Shown one piece after another: positions 55,836 to 64,000 of a DNA stretch of 64,000 nucleotides. Every line of letters starts with the position of its first letter. The stretch's first letter is position 1. The translations under genes and the position numbers were made by a program. Under the pieces are notes generated by a model, which was not told the origin of the DNA, made no database searches, and saw only the letters and a program-made list of their open reading frames with translations. Source of the DNA: Hymenobacter sp. UV11 (GTDB lineage: Bacteria; Bacteroidota; Bacteroidia; Cytophagales; Hymenobacteraceae); NCBI RefSeq assembly GCF_004684095.1, contig NZ_SRII01000005.1, forward strand, positions 124,001 to 188,000, read 5' to 3'.

Positions 55836-56693
55836 ATGGACCAGCGCATCATCAACCTCTTCGACGAGTACACCCACCGCCCGCTTTCGCGCAAAGAATT
55901 TCTGGACCGGCTGGTGGTGTTGGTGGGCAGCGCGGCTCTGGCCACTACGGCGCTCTCCGTGCTAGAGCCCGGCTACGCACAGGCGGCTACCATCTCGCCC
56001 CTGGCGGAGGATTTGGTGGAAGAAACCGTAACCTGGCCCGGAGACGGTGCTACCGTAAGCGGCTACTTAGTGCACCCGAAAGGCAAGAAAAAGCGCGGCG
56101 CAGTAGTCGTAATTCACGAAAACCGGGGCCTCACGCCGCATATTAAGGACGTGACGCGCCGCGTGGCGCAGGCCGGCTACCTCGCGCTGGGCGTGGATGC
56201 GTTGAGCGTGGTGGGCGGCACGCCGGCCGACGAGGACAAGGGCCGCGAGCTTATCGGCCAGCTCGACCCGCAGAAAAACCTGAACAACTATCTGGCCGCC
56301 CTCACCTACCTGCGTGCCCGGCCCGAGTGCAACGACCGCACCGGCTGCGTGGGTTTCTGCTGGGGCGGCGGGCTAGCTAACCAGCTGGCAGTACACGACC
56401 CCAAGCTCAACGCCGCCGTGGCCTACTACGGCCAGCAGCCCAAGGCCGAAGATGTTGCCCAGATAAAAGCGGCCCTCATGCTGCACTACGCCGGCCTCGA
56501 CCAGCGCATTGATGCCGGTATTCCGGCTTATGAAACGGCGTTGAAGGCAGACCACATTCCCTACGAGCTGTTTGTGTATGAAGGCGTTAATCACGCCTTT
56601 AATAATGACACTTCGCCCGCCCGTTACAATGCCGAAGCCGCGAAACTGGCTTGGGAGCGCACGTTGAAGTTATTCAAGGAAAAGCTGGGGTAA
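55836..56693 (+). CDS. Dienelactone hydrolase-family protein
   Basis: This 285-aa alpha/beta hydrolase has the dienelactone-hydrolase triad: Cys in GFCWGGG (near 175), Asp in YAGLDQRID (near 222) and His in GVNHAFNNDTS (near 252). The oxyanion motif is VIHENRGL. An N-terminal segment of about 55 residues (PLSRKEFLDRLVVLVGSAAL, then ALSVLEPGYAQA) looks like a Tat-less or atypical export signal, so it may be periplasmic. DLH-fold enzymes hydrolyse lactones and esters; the substrate is unknown. A variant -7 box TATCTTGC lies at 55809-55816. Confidence 0.9.
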   Translation: MDQRIINLFDEYTHRPLSRKEFLDRLVVLVGSAALATTALSVLEPGYAQAATISPLAEDLVEETVTWPGDGATVSGYLVHPKGKKKRGAVVVIHENRGLTPHIKDVTRRVAQAGYLALGVDALSVVGGTPADEDKGRELIGQLDPQKNLNNYLAALTYLRARPECNDRTGCVGFCWGGGLANQLAVHDPKLNAAVAYYGQQPKAEDVAQIKAALMLHYAGLDQRIDAGIPAYETALKADHIPYELFVYEGVNHAFNNDTSPARYNAEAAKLAWERTLKLFKEKLG

Positions 56694-56771
56694 CGAGCAC
56701 GCCCGTGATGTTGAACATAGGGAAGTCTATCGCATGGCGCGGCAATACCCAGCGGAAGCAACGAAGCGAGC

Positions 56772-56808
56772 GAGATGCTTCGACAAGCGAACGCCAGATG
56801 AGCATGAC
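56772..56808. repeat. Half copy of the 34931 dispersed repeat
   Basis: These 37 bases equal 35011-35047 except for one A/G change (starts GAGATGCTTCGACAAGC, ends GAGCATGAC). The second arm is absent here. It sits 12 bp past the end of the molybdenum hydroxylase gene. Confidence 0.8.
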
Positions 56809-56819
56809 AAACGCGTTAG

Positions 56820-59024
56820 CTACACCAACTTATCCAGCGTAATCGGCAAATCTCTTACCCGCTTACCAGTGGCATGGAATACCGCATTCGCAATGGCGGC
56901 GCTGACGCCCACGATGCCGATTTCGCCTAGCCCTTTGGCACCCATCGGGTCGAGGTACGTATCGGGCTTATCCATAAAAATCACGTCGATAGTTAAGGGT
57001 ATATCAGCGTTAGTAGGCACGTGGTAGCTGGCCAGGTCGGCGTTGGTTATGCGGCCGAAGCGGTGGTCGAGCACGGCGTCTTCCATCAGCGCCAGCCCGA
57101 TGGCCCAGGTGAGGGCGCCGTGCACCTGGCTGCGGGCAGTTTGGGGGTTTAGAATGCGGCCCGCGTCGATGGCTGACACTATGCGGCTCACGCGCACCTC
57201 GTGGGTGTGGGCGTGCACGCGTACTTCTATAAAGCAGGCCCCGAAAGATTTACTCGACCTTTCCCCCTTCTCCGGCACTTCGGGCGACTCGTGCAGGACT
57301 TCTAGCGCGGGCTGGCCGGCCTGGCGTAGCACGTCGCCGTAGCGGCAGCTAGTGGCGGGGTGGCCGGCTAGCTGCACGGTGCCATCGGCGGCCACCAGGT
57401 CAGTGAGTTTGGCTTGGGCAAAGGGCGAATTCGGCATACTAAACGCCAGGTTGACCAGCTGCTGCCGGAGCGCCACGCAGGCGTCGTGCACGGCCGCGCC
57501 CACCGAGGCCACGGTGTGCGAGCCGAACTGGCCCGGCGCGGGGGGTAGGGACGAGTCGCCTAGCTCGAAGCGGATATTTTCGGAGGCCACGCCGCTGGCG
57601 TCGGCCGCGATTTGGGTCATGACGGTGGCGGTGCCGGGGCCTACGTCGGCGGTGGCGCTTTGCACCAGCAGGTTGCCGTCGGGCAGCAGGCGGGCGCGGG
57701 CGCTGGCCGTGGCCCGCGAGGCGTGGTAGATGCCCATGGCCATGCCCTGGCCCACCAGCCAGTCGCCGTCGCGGGTGGCGGCGGGGGTAGGGCTCCGCTT
57801 ATCCCAGCCAAATTGCGCGGCGCCCTGGGCGTAGCATTCGCGCAGGTAGTTGCTGCTCCAGGGTTTGTCGCCTTCGGGGTCCACGTCGGCAAAATTCTTC
57901 AGGCGCAGGGCCAGCGGGTCCATTTTGAGGGCGTAGGCCAGCTCATCCATCGCCGATTCGAGGGCAAACGAGCCGGTGGTTTCGCCGGGGCCGCGCGCCC
58001 AGCAGGGCGTGCTCATATCGAGTGGCACGAGGTGGTAAGCCAGCGCGGCGTTGGGGCAGCGGTAGCCCGACTTGGTGGGGTGCAGCGTGCGCTCAGTAAA
58101 CTGCTCGTAGCGCGAGGTCATGCCAAACGCGTCGTGCGCTACACCCACCAGCGTACCGTCGGCCTGCGCGCCCAGCGCCACGCGCTGCACCGAGCGCGGC
58201 CGGTAGCCCACCATGTTGAATTCCTGCTCGCGCTGGTTCACCACCTTCACCGGCCTACCCACCACTTTGGCGCCGATAATGGCGGCCATCTCGGGCGGCC
58301 AGATGCGCGACGCGCCCCCAAACGCCCCGCCCACGAACGGCGAATGCACCCGCACGCTCGCCTGGGGCAGGTTCCAGAGCTTCATCAGGTCCTGCTGGGC
58401 CAGCGTGGGGGCTTGGGTTTTATTCCATACCGTCAGCTGGTTATCCTGCCAGGCGGCAATGGCGGCGTGCGTTTCCATCGGGTTGTGCACTTGCAGGGGC
58501 GTCTGGTACTCGTGGGCTATTTGCACCGGGGCCGTTTGGTAGGCCTGGGGCTGGCCGCGGGTGTAGTCTTCCGCTTTTTTGGGCTTGAAGCTGTTCGCTA
58601 AATTTTTGGTAATATCCGTTTGCGACGGCGCTTGCTCGTACTGCACGCGCACCAGCGTGGCGGCATGCTGCGCCTGCTCCAGCGTGCCGGCAATGGCCAG
58701 CGCCACGGGCTGGTTGCTGAAGTGAATTTTATCATCGAAAAATACCCGTAGCTGCTGGCCTTCCACCCGCTTGTCGGGCTGCGGGTTTTCATAGCCCGGC
58801 ACCTTGGGCGAGTTCAGGTGCGAAACAATGGCCAGCACGCCGGGCGTTTTGGCGGCTTCGCTCGTATCGAGGCGGGTGATGCGGCCGGCGGCAATAGTGC
58901 TGGTTACCAGCACGCCGTGCACGCAGCCCGGCACGGCGTGCTCGGCAGCATAGCGGGCCTGGCCGGTTACTTTCTGGCGGCCATCTACGCGGGAACGCGG
59001 CTGGCCGATGGCGGGAGTTTGCAT
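56820..59024 (-). CDS. Xanthine-dehydrogenase-family molybdopterin-binding subunit
   Basis: This 734-aa large subunit is of the aldehyde oxidase/PaoC (YagR) type. The N-terminal half has VDGRQKVTGQARYAAEH and the cofactor-pocket segments FVGGAFGGAS and RGPGETTGSFALESAMDELA. The C-terminal half has GQGMAMGIYHASR, QFGSHTVASVGAAVHDA and the catalytic Glu in GAKGLGEIGIVG near residue 692. It binds molybdopterin cytosine dinucleotide and hydroxylates aldehydes or N-heterocycles. The 2Fe-2S and FAD subunits that normally precede it in the operon are not in this window. It has no signal peptide in this frame. Confidence 0.93.
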   Translation of the reverse strand: MQTPAIGQPRSRVDGRQKVTGQARYAAEHAVPGCVHGVLVTSTIAAGRITRLDTSEAAKTPGVLAIVSHLNSPKVPGYENPQPDKRVEGQQLRVFFDDKIHFSNQPVALAIAGTLEQAQHAATLVRVQYEQAPSQTDITKNLANSFKPKKAEDYTRGQPQAYQTAPVQIAHEYQTPLQVHNPMETHAAIAAWQDNQLTVWNKTQAPTLAQQDLMKLWNLPQASVRVHSPFVGGAFGGASRIWPPEMAAIIGAKVVGRPVKVVNQREQEFNMVGYRPRSVQRVALGAQADGTLVGVAHDAFGMTSRYEQFTERTLHPTKSGYRCPNAALAYHLVPLDMSTPCWARGPGETTGSFALESAMDELAYALKMDPLALRLKNFADVDPEGDKPWSSNYLRECYAQGAAQFGWDKRSPTPAATRDGDWLVGQGMAMGIYHASRATASARARLLPDGNLLVQSATADVGPGTATVMTQIAADASGVASENIRFELGDSSLPPAPGQFGSHTVASVGAAVHDACVALRQQLVNLAFSMPNSPFAQAKLTDLVAADGTVQLAGHPATSCRYGDVLRQAGQPALEVLHESPEVPEKGERSSKSFGACFIEVRVHAHTHEVRVSRIVSAIDAGRILNPQTARSQVHGALTWAIGLALMEDAVLDHRFGRITNADLASYHVPTNADIPLTIDVIFMDKPDTYLDPMGAKGLGEIGIVGVSAAIANAVFHATGKRVRDLPITLDKLV

Positions 59025-59116
59025 AGCTACTTCGAAGGAATTGACGCCCGGTAAAGACGCGAATTTGCGCCAGCACGTTTCGGAGGAGCTTATATTTTAT
59101 CCCTGAAAGACGGCTA

Positions 59117-59139
59117 TCATGCTTGCTTCGTCAGCATGA
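59117..59139. repeat. Short hairpin of the GTCATGCT family
   Basis: TCATGCT, 9 nt, AGCATGA. The central TTGCTTCGTC relates it to the dispersed elements at 53644 and 34931. It is probably a reduced copy in the gap between two minus-strand genes. Confidence 0.5.
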
Positions 59140-59146
59140 CAGACAA

Positions 59147-59185
59147 AAAATCGCCCCGCCGAGCTGAGCTCGGCGGGGCGATTTT
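59147..59185. terminator. Terminator after the M28 peptidase gene
   Basis: AAAATCGCCCCGCCGAGCT and its complement form a 16-18-bp GC-rich stem flanked by A6 and T4. Read on the minus strand it follows the peptidase stop by about 20 bp. Confidence 0.85.
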
Positions 59186-59204
59186 CTAAAAATTCCCTAC
59201 CCCC

Positions 59205-60779
59205 CTACTGCGGCTTCACTGCCGTAGGCAGCGGCTTGCGGGGCAGCTTTTGGTCGCGCATGGCGGCGTTATACACGAACGAAGCCACTACCACCGAGGC
59301 CTGCTTGAGGTCGTCGGCCACGAGGCGGTCGTAGGTGTCCTGGTTGGAGTGGTGAGTGCGGGCGAAGTAGTCGAGGCCATCCTGGATAAACTGGAAGCCG
59401 GGCAGGCCCACGGCGTCGAAGGCCACGTGGTCGGTGCTGCCGGTGTTGCGCAGCGTCACGGTGGTGGCGCCCATGTCGGAGAAAGGAGTCAGCCAGGCGG
59501 TGAAAATGGGTTTCACGGCCTCGTTGCCCTGGGCGTAGATGCCCCGGATTTTACCCGCCCCGTTGTCGAGGTTGAAGTAGGCCGCCAGCTTCTCGTGGTC
59601 GGGCTTGAGGAGCATGGTGGCGGGGTCGGCAAAGTGGTTTTTCACGTAGTTGCGCGAGCCGTGCAGGCCCTCTTCTTCCTCGCCCCAGAGCGCGATGCGG
59701 ATGGTGCGACGCGGCTTGAGGCCGCTGGCTTTCAGGATACGCACGGCCTCCATCATCACGGCGCAGCCGGCGGCGTTATCGGTGGCGCCGGTGGCGGCGT
59801 GCCACGAGTCGAGGTGGCCGCCGAGCATCACCACTTCACTTTTGAGCTTCTTGTCGGTACCGGGGATTTCGGCCACCACGTTGTAGCCTTTCAGGTCCTG
59901 GGTCTGGAAATGGGTTTTGGTTTCCAGCTCCACTTCGACCGGAATCCCGGCTTCGACGAGGCGAATGAGGCGCAGCTGGTCCTCGGCCGACATTTCCAGC
60001 TCGGGCAGCACCTGCTTGGCGTCGGCGGCGTAGGGCGCGCCATTGGTGGTGAACACGGTGCCATCGGTGCCGCGGCCGGGGCTGAGCACGGCGGCGGCAC
60101 CTTCGGCCAGCAGCATATCTGTCAGTTGCTGGCGCAGCTCGCGGGCGGCCAGCATGGCGGCGCGGCGGGCTTCGGGGTTGGCCTCGGCGGGGCGGTTGGC
60201 GGCGGTGGGCGCGCCGCCAGCGGGGGCATCGGCCATTTTCTGCAAGTCCTCGGCGCTCAGGCGCTTGGCATCGGGCTCGAAGTTGGGGGTAGGCGGCGTG
60301 GCCACGGGCAAAATCACGATTTTATCGCGCAGCTGGCCCTTGTATTTATCGAGGTCGGCGGCGGTTTTCACGTTCACGTAGGCCACGGCTTTGCGCAGGC
60401 TGCCGGGCGTGGAGGGCGTCCAGGCCTTGGGAACGCCAATCATGGCGTGGTAGTAGGGCGCCGTCAGGGCCACGTAGCTCTTGTCGATGTCCCAGCCGCG
60501 GCCGAAGTCGCCCCAGGCTTCCACGTTGGCATTGGCCAGGCCGTAGTCGGTGAGGCGCTTTTTGGTCCAGGCGTTGGCGCGGGCCAGGCCCTCGGAGCCG
60601 GCCAGGCGCGGGCCGCACACATCAGTGAGATAAAAGGCCGTTTCCATCACTTTGGAGCGGTTCAGACCTTCGTCCTTGATTTTGGCCAGGGCGGCGGGGT
60701 CCAGCTTTTCGGCGGTTTGGGCGAAGGCGGGAGCGGCCAGCAAGCCAGCGGCAGCGAGGGTAAAGAAGATTTTCTGCAT
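59205..60779 (-). CDS. Exported M28-family peptidase with PA domain
   Basis: This 524-aa periplasmic or surface zinc aminopeptidase/carboxypeptidase has a signal peptide (about 1-20, PAFAQ). A PA-like inserted domain spans about 130-290. The zinc ligands are H334 and D336-like in GGHLDSWH, Asp in GATDNAAG, Glu pair in WGEEEEGL, Asp in FNLDNGAG and His in ARTHHSNQDTYD. M28 proteins of this build (glutamate carboxypeptidase-like) remove terminal residues from peptides. It has its own terminator. The 185-bp gap upstream holds a CTACCCC word and no clear -7 box. Confidence 0.94.
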   Translation of the reverse strand: MQKIFFTLAAAGLLAAPAFAQTAEKLDPAALAKIKDEGLNRSKVMETAFYLTDVCGPRLAGSEGLARANAWTKKRLTDYGLANANVEAWGDFGRGWDIDKSYVALTAPYYHAMIGVPKAWTPSTPGSLRKAVAYVNVKTAADLDKYKGQLRDKIVILPVATPPTPNFEPDAKRLSAEDLQKMADAPAGGAPTAANRPAEANPEARRAAMLAARELRQQLTDMLLAEGAAAVLSPGRGTDGTVFTTNGAPYAADAKQVLPELEMSAEDQLRLIRLVEAGIPVEVELETKTHFQTQDLKGYNVVAEIPGTDKKLKSEVVMLGGHLDSWHAATGATDNAAGCAVMMEAVRILKASGLKPRRTIRIALWGEEEEGLHGSRNYVKNHFADPATMLLKPDHEKLAAYFNLDNGAGKIRGIYAQGNEAVKPIFTAWLTPFSDMGATTVTLRNTGSTDHVAFDAVGLPGFQFIQDGLDYFARTHHSNQDTYDRLVADDLKQASVVVASFVYNAAMRDQKLPRKPLPTAVKPQ

Positions 60780-60964
60780 TCGGAAAGTTGGGTTGGTTTA
60801 GCGAAAGAGCAAGGAGATAATCGCAAAAGACACCGGCCAATAGGTCCGCGTTGCGTTGGGCTTAACGGGCCCTACCCCCGGTTTTTGGAGTAAGCCCGGC
60901 CATAACCGAAGCCGGGGCTCTCCCGTTGAAAAAGGCCCTTTTCCACTCTTTCTACCCATTTCTA

Positions 60965-61768
60965 ATGGCAGACCAACAAAAAACCGCGCTCATTACGGGC
61001 GCAACCAGCGGTATCGGCCGCGAGCTGGCCAAGCTTTTTGCCCAAGACAAGTATAACCTCGTTATCGTGGCCCGCAGCCAGGACGAGCTGACCTAAACCG
61101 CCAGTGAGCTGCAGCAACAGTATGGCGTGGAAGTCACGACCATCGCCAAGGACCTGTTTCAGCGCCAAGCGCCGTTCGACGTGTACGACGAAATCAAGGC
61201 CAAAGGCATCCAGATTGACGCGCTGGTGAACGACGCCGGCCAGGGCCAGTATGGCGAGTTTAAAGACACTGATATCAACCGCGAGCTGGATATTATTCAG
61301 CTCAACATTGGGGCTTACGTCACGTTTACCAAGCTCTACCTCAAAGAGATGCTGGCCCGCAACGAAGGCCAGATTTTGCAGGTAGCCAGCATTGCCAGCG
61401 AGCTGCCGGGGCCGCTGCAAGCCATTTACCACGCCACCAAGGCGGCCGTACTGTCCTTCACCGAGGCCATTCAGGAAGAAAACAAGGACAGCCAGGTGAC
61501 AATTACGGCCTTGCAGCCGGGCCTGACCGATACCGACTTCTTCCGCAAGGCCGATATGACGCAGGCCAAGAACGTGGCCGAAGGCAACCCAGCCGACCCG
61601 GCCGACGTGGCCAAGGACGGCTACGAGGCGCTAAAAGCGGGCGAAAAGCGCGTGATTTCCGGCTTTATGAACAAAGTACAGGTAACGATGAGCAACATTA
61701 TTCCCGATGCGCTGGTGGCGGCCAAAGTGCACAACGAGAGTGTACCCGTAGGGGACAATAAAAAGTAG
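60965..61768 (+). pseudogene. Short-chain dehydrogenase/reductase interrupted by an in-frame stop
   Basis: The frame from ATG 60965 reads [20 protein letters not shown], the NAD(P)-binding motif TGxxxGIG. It then hits TAA at 61094 (codon 44), and continues in the same frame for 223 more codons to a normal stop at 61768. That part contains VNDAGQGQYG, the catalytic YHATK (YxxxK) and ALQPGLTDTDFF. No frameshift is seen. A restart at ATG 61127 would lack the whole cofactor motif, so enzyme activity is unlikely. A recent nonsense mutation (CAA or GAA to TAA) or a sequencing error are the simplest readings. In an intact form it would be a 267-residue classical SDR. Confidence 0.85.
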
Positions 61769-61795
61769 CTGCGCACAACTAATTGCTTAACAAGC

Positions 61796-61825
61796 AAAAA
61801 GCTCTGTCTTAAGGCAGGGCTTTTT
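61796..61825 (+). terminator. Terminator after the SDR pseudogene
   Basis: AAAAAGCTCTGTCTT/AAGGCAGGGCTTTTT gives a 13-15-bp stem with G-U pairs, almost no loop and a T5 run. It isolates the SDR locus from the efflux operon. Confidence 0.8.
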
Positions 61826-61931
61826 GTTTAACCAAAGGCGCTTGCATCCGTTTGGGTGAAGTGCTCAGTTAAAAAAGGCACTCGGAGCAAGCAACCTCAA
61901 CATTTACCGGACCTGCCGGTTGTAAGCGCTT

Positions 61932-63314
61932 ATGAAGATTTTACGCCGCGCCGCGCGGAGCTATTTATGGGCTCTGTTCGCGTGTTTTCTACTGGGGTCG
62001 GGTCGGGTTTGGGCCCAGAATCCGGCCAACATCCCTACCCCCCCTCCACCACCCGACGGGCCGCTTACCCTCCAGCAATGCCTGAGCTACGCGCTGGCCT
62101 ACCAGCCGCTGGTGCAGCAAGCCCGCCTCGACGAGCGAAGCAATGAGGCCGATATTCGCATTGCGCTGGCGGCCTGGCTGCCGCAGGTGGGCCTCACGGG
62201 CACCGCGCAGCACTATTTCGGGCTGCCGTACACGGTGTTTCCGGACCCTACCACGGGTATCAGCACGCCACGCCAGCTGGGCGTGAAGAACGTGACGACC
62301 CTGGGCCTGAGCGGCACGCAGGTTATTTACAATAACGACGTGAACCTGGCGGCCCGCCAGGCCCGCTTTACGCGGCTGGCGGCGGGCCAGAACACGGTGA
62401 ACACCAAAATCGCGACCGTGTCGGACGCCAGCAAGGCGTTTTACGACGTGCTGCTGTCGCAGCGCCAGCTCGCGGTGTTCGACGAGGATATTCGGCGCCT
62501 GAGCCGCAACTACAAGGATGCCCGCGCCCGCTACGACGCCGGTATCGTGGACAAAACGGACTACCTCCAGGCCGAGATTTCGCTCAACAATTCGGTGGCG
62601 GGCCGCAAGCAGGCGTTTGAGGCGGTAAAGGCCAAAACGGCCTACCTCCAGCAGCTGATGGGGCTGGCGGCCGACAAGCTCATCAGCCTGAAATACGATA
62701 CGCTGCAGCTGGAGCAGGAAGCCGTGGTAGACACGCTGGAGCACCTTAACCCGGCCAACCGCATCGAGCTGCAGCAGGTGCTGACCCAGAAGTCGCTGCA
62801 AGGGCTCAACATCGATTATTACCGCTACGGCTTCCTACCCTCCTTGTCGGCGTTTGGCAACTACAACTCGGTGTATCAGGCTAATACCCTGGGTGACCAG
62901 TATAGCCAGCGGTTTCCCAACTCGTACACGGGCTTGCAGCTGGGGCTGCCGATTTTCACGGGCTTCCGGCGCACCTACAACCTGCGCCGGGCGCGCATCC
63001 TGGACCAGCGCATCGACCAGGACTTGCTCAACACCCGCAACCAGGTGACCACCGAATACGCCACCGCGCTGGCCAACTACAAGGGCTATTACAACGACTA
63101 CGTCATTGGCCGGCACAACCTGGACCTGTCGAAGGAAGTGTACCGGGTCGTGGACTTGCAGTACCGCGAAGGCATCAAGGCCTACCTCGACCTGCTGGTG
63201 GCCCAAACTACGCTGCGCACCTCGCAGCTCAATTACTACAGCGCGCTCTTTCAGGTACTTACCAGCAAGGTTGAGTTACTGCGCACGCAGGGCACACTGC
63301 CCACTACTTATTAA
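61932..63314 (+). CDS. TolC-family outer-membrane efflux protein
   Basis: This 460-aa outer-membrane channel belongs to an RND tripartite pump. A signal peptide (about 1-32, ending RVWAQ) and a Pro-rich stretch precede two OEP repeats: LTLQQCLSYALAYQPLVQQA and, after the hairpin, the second repeat with YATALANYKGYYNDYVIGRHN. Long coiled-coil helices occur at about 155-260 and 360-440. ATG 61932 is followed by a typical charged start (MKILRRAARS). The adaptor gene starts 16 nt after its stop, so the two belong to one operon whose pump gene must lie beyond the window. Confidence 0.94.
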   Translation: MKILRRAARSYLWALFACFLLGSGRVWAQNPANIPTPPPPPDGPLTLQQCLSYALAYQPLVQQARLDERSNEADIRIALAAWLPQVGLTGTAQHYFGLPYTVFPDPTTGISTPRQLGVKNVTTLGLSGTQVIYNNDVNLAARQARFTRLAAGQNTVNTKIATVSDASKAFYDVLLSQRQLAVFDEDIRRLSRNYKDARARYDAGIVDKTDYLQAEISLNNSVAGRKQAFEAVKAKTAYLQQLMGLAADKLISLKYDTLQLEQEAVVDTLEHLNPANRIELQQVLTQKSLQGLNIDYYRYGFLPSLSAFGNYNSVYQANTLGDQYSQRFPNSYTGLQLGLPIFTGFRRTYNLRRARILDQRIDQDLLNTRNQVTTEYATALANYKGYYNDYVIGRHNLDLSKEVYRVVDLQYREGIKAYLDLLVAQTTLRTSQLNYYSALFQVLTSKVELLRTQGTLPTTY

Positions 63315-63330
63315 ATTCCGCCTTCGCCTA

Positions 63331-64000
63331 ATGAAGACTAACTACCTGGCCCTGTGCGCCATTGCGGGCCTCGCTGCCAGCGCCGCGTGCGGCAAGAAAG
63401 ACGACGATAAGAAAAACGCCCCGCCTCCCCCTACCCCCGTGAGCGTGGTAACGGCCCGCACCACCGACGCCGTGTATTATGACCAGTACCCCGCTACGGT
63501 GGTGGCCCTCAAGTCGGTAGAGCTGCGCTCGCAGGTAACGGGCTTTATCACGGCCCTGAACTTTCAGGAAGGCGACCTGGTGCCGGCCGGCAAGGTGCTG
63601 TATGAAATCGATAAGCGCCAGTTTCAGGGCGCCTACCAGCAGGCCGTGGCCAACTTGCGCAGCGCCCAGGCTTCGGCCCAGAATGCCGACGTGAACAAGA
63701 CCCGCTACCAGCGCCTGCTGCAGCAGGATGCCGTGGCCCGGCAGCTAGCCGAAAACGCCGTAACCTCTGCCAGCACGGCCGGCAGCCAAGTGGCCGCCGC
63801 CCAGGCCGCCGTTAGCATTGCCCGCACCAACCTGGCGTTTGCCACCATCAAGGCGCCGTTTGCGGGGCGCATTGGCATCTCGCAGGTGCGGCTGGGCACG
63901 CAGGTGAGCGCCGGCACTACGGTGCTAAACACGATTTCGACCGAAGACCCGATTGCGGTGGACTTTGCGGTGAATGAGACGGATATTTCGCGCTTCCTAA
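63331..64000 (+). CDS. RND efflux periplasmic adaptor (partial, cut by window end)
   Basis: This frame is open to the last base: 223 codons so far from ATG 63331. A lipoprotein signal (ALCAIAGLAASAAC, acylated Cys20) leads to a Lys/Asp/Pro-rich linker. The barrel-sandwich half-motifs follow: LRSQVTGFITALNFQEGDLV and TIKAPFAGRIGISQVRLGTQVSAG, separated by a coiled-coil hairpin (about 95-155). The beta-barrel domain begins at IAVDFAVNETDIS. It links the TolC channel to an RND pump such as AcrB. The substrate is unknown. Confidence 0.94.
   Translation, partial: MKTNYLALCAIAGLAASAACGKKDDDKKNAPPPPTPVSVVTARTTDAVYYDQYPATVVALKSVELRSQVTGFITALNFQEGDLVPAGKVLYEIDKRQFQGAYQQAVANLRSAQASAQNADVNKTRYQRLLQQDAVARQLAENAVTSASTAGSQVAAAQAAVSIARTNLAFATIKAPFAGRIGISQVRLGTQVSAGTTVLNTISTEDPIAVDFAVNETDISRFL

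Noticed and set aside
57612..58601. 329-codon plus-strand frame within the molybdenum hydroxylase gene
   Set aside because: Antisense shadow; the family motifs lie on the minus strand.
59250..60893. 547-codon plus-strand frame across the M28 peptidase gene
   Set aside because: Antisense shadow with Gly/His/Val-rich composition; the minus strand has a signal peptide and all zinc ligands.

Overview
The window looks like chromosomal DNA of a high-G+C member of the Bacteroidota, most probably Hymenobacter or a close relative (inference). The signs are a SusC/SusD pair, TonB-dependent and FecR/ECF-sigma proteins, a type IX secretion C-terminal domain, Bacteroidota-type -7 promoter boxes (TAnnTTTG and CAnCTTTG) in place of TATAAT, few Shine-Dalgarno sequences, and the usual Bacteroidota genes miaB, lptE, secG and groESL. 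A short word, CTACCCC/GGGGTAG, is scattered through the window on both strands.

Region 1 (1-1325): a tRNA-Asp with promoter and terminator, and one small hypothetical gene. Region 2 (1326-14972) is the most interesting part, a probable phosphonate (C-P compound) utilisation locus. It holds an organophosphate-antiporter-type MFS carrier, a PhnZ-like HD diiron oxygenase with every known PhnZ iron- and substrate-binding residue in register, a SusC/SusD pair, three exported alkaline-phosphatase-superfamily enzymes, a phosphonatase-like HAD hydrolase, an XRE-cupin regulator and an FAD-dependent oxidoreductase of the phosphonate-associated type. A 21-bp near-palindrome, TTGTTT-N9-CAACAA, sits on the promoters of the HAD and FAD genes. 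A half-degenerate copy lies upstream of the PhnZ-like operon. It is a candidate operator for the XRE-cupin protein.

Region 3 (15029-21322): a Tat-exported haloacid-dehalogenase-like protein, a DUF389 membrane protein, then miaB, a sigma-54-type activator and lptE. Region 4 (21323-37553) is an accessory block that appears to separate miaB/sigma-54/lptE from the genes that usually follow it (conserved Bacteroidota protein, secG, groES, groEL). The block carries an aquaporin preceded by four TTAA repeats at exact 11-bp spacing, katG, an ECF sigma/FecR/STN-protein operon, a lipoprotein, a T9SS-sorted protein, a di-haem peroxidase, decayed genes and a DUF4394 lipoprotein. Inverted repeats punctuate it.

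Region 5 (37554-56693) is housekeeping: secG, groES, groEL, a peptide transporter, PEP carboxykinase, a Nudix hydrolase, phosphoesterases, threonine aldolase, a cation/proton antiporter, a DNA glycosylase, an acyl-CoA carboxylase beta subunit, an M42 peptidase, a metal-receptor-fold protein and a dienelactone hydrolase. Related inverted repeats occur in the intergenic gaps. Region 6 (56820-64000) has an orphan molybdenum hydroxylase large subunit, an M28 peptidase, a short-chain dehydrogenase broken by one in-frame stop, and the start of an RND efflux operon (TolC, then an adaptor cut by the window edge). I see no CRISPR array, rRNA or intact insertion sequence.
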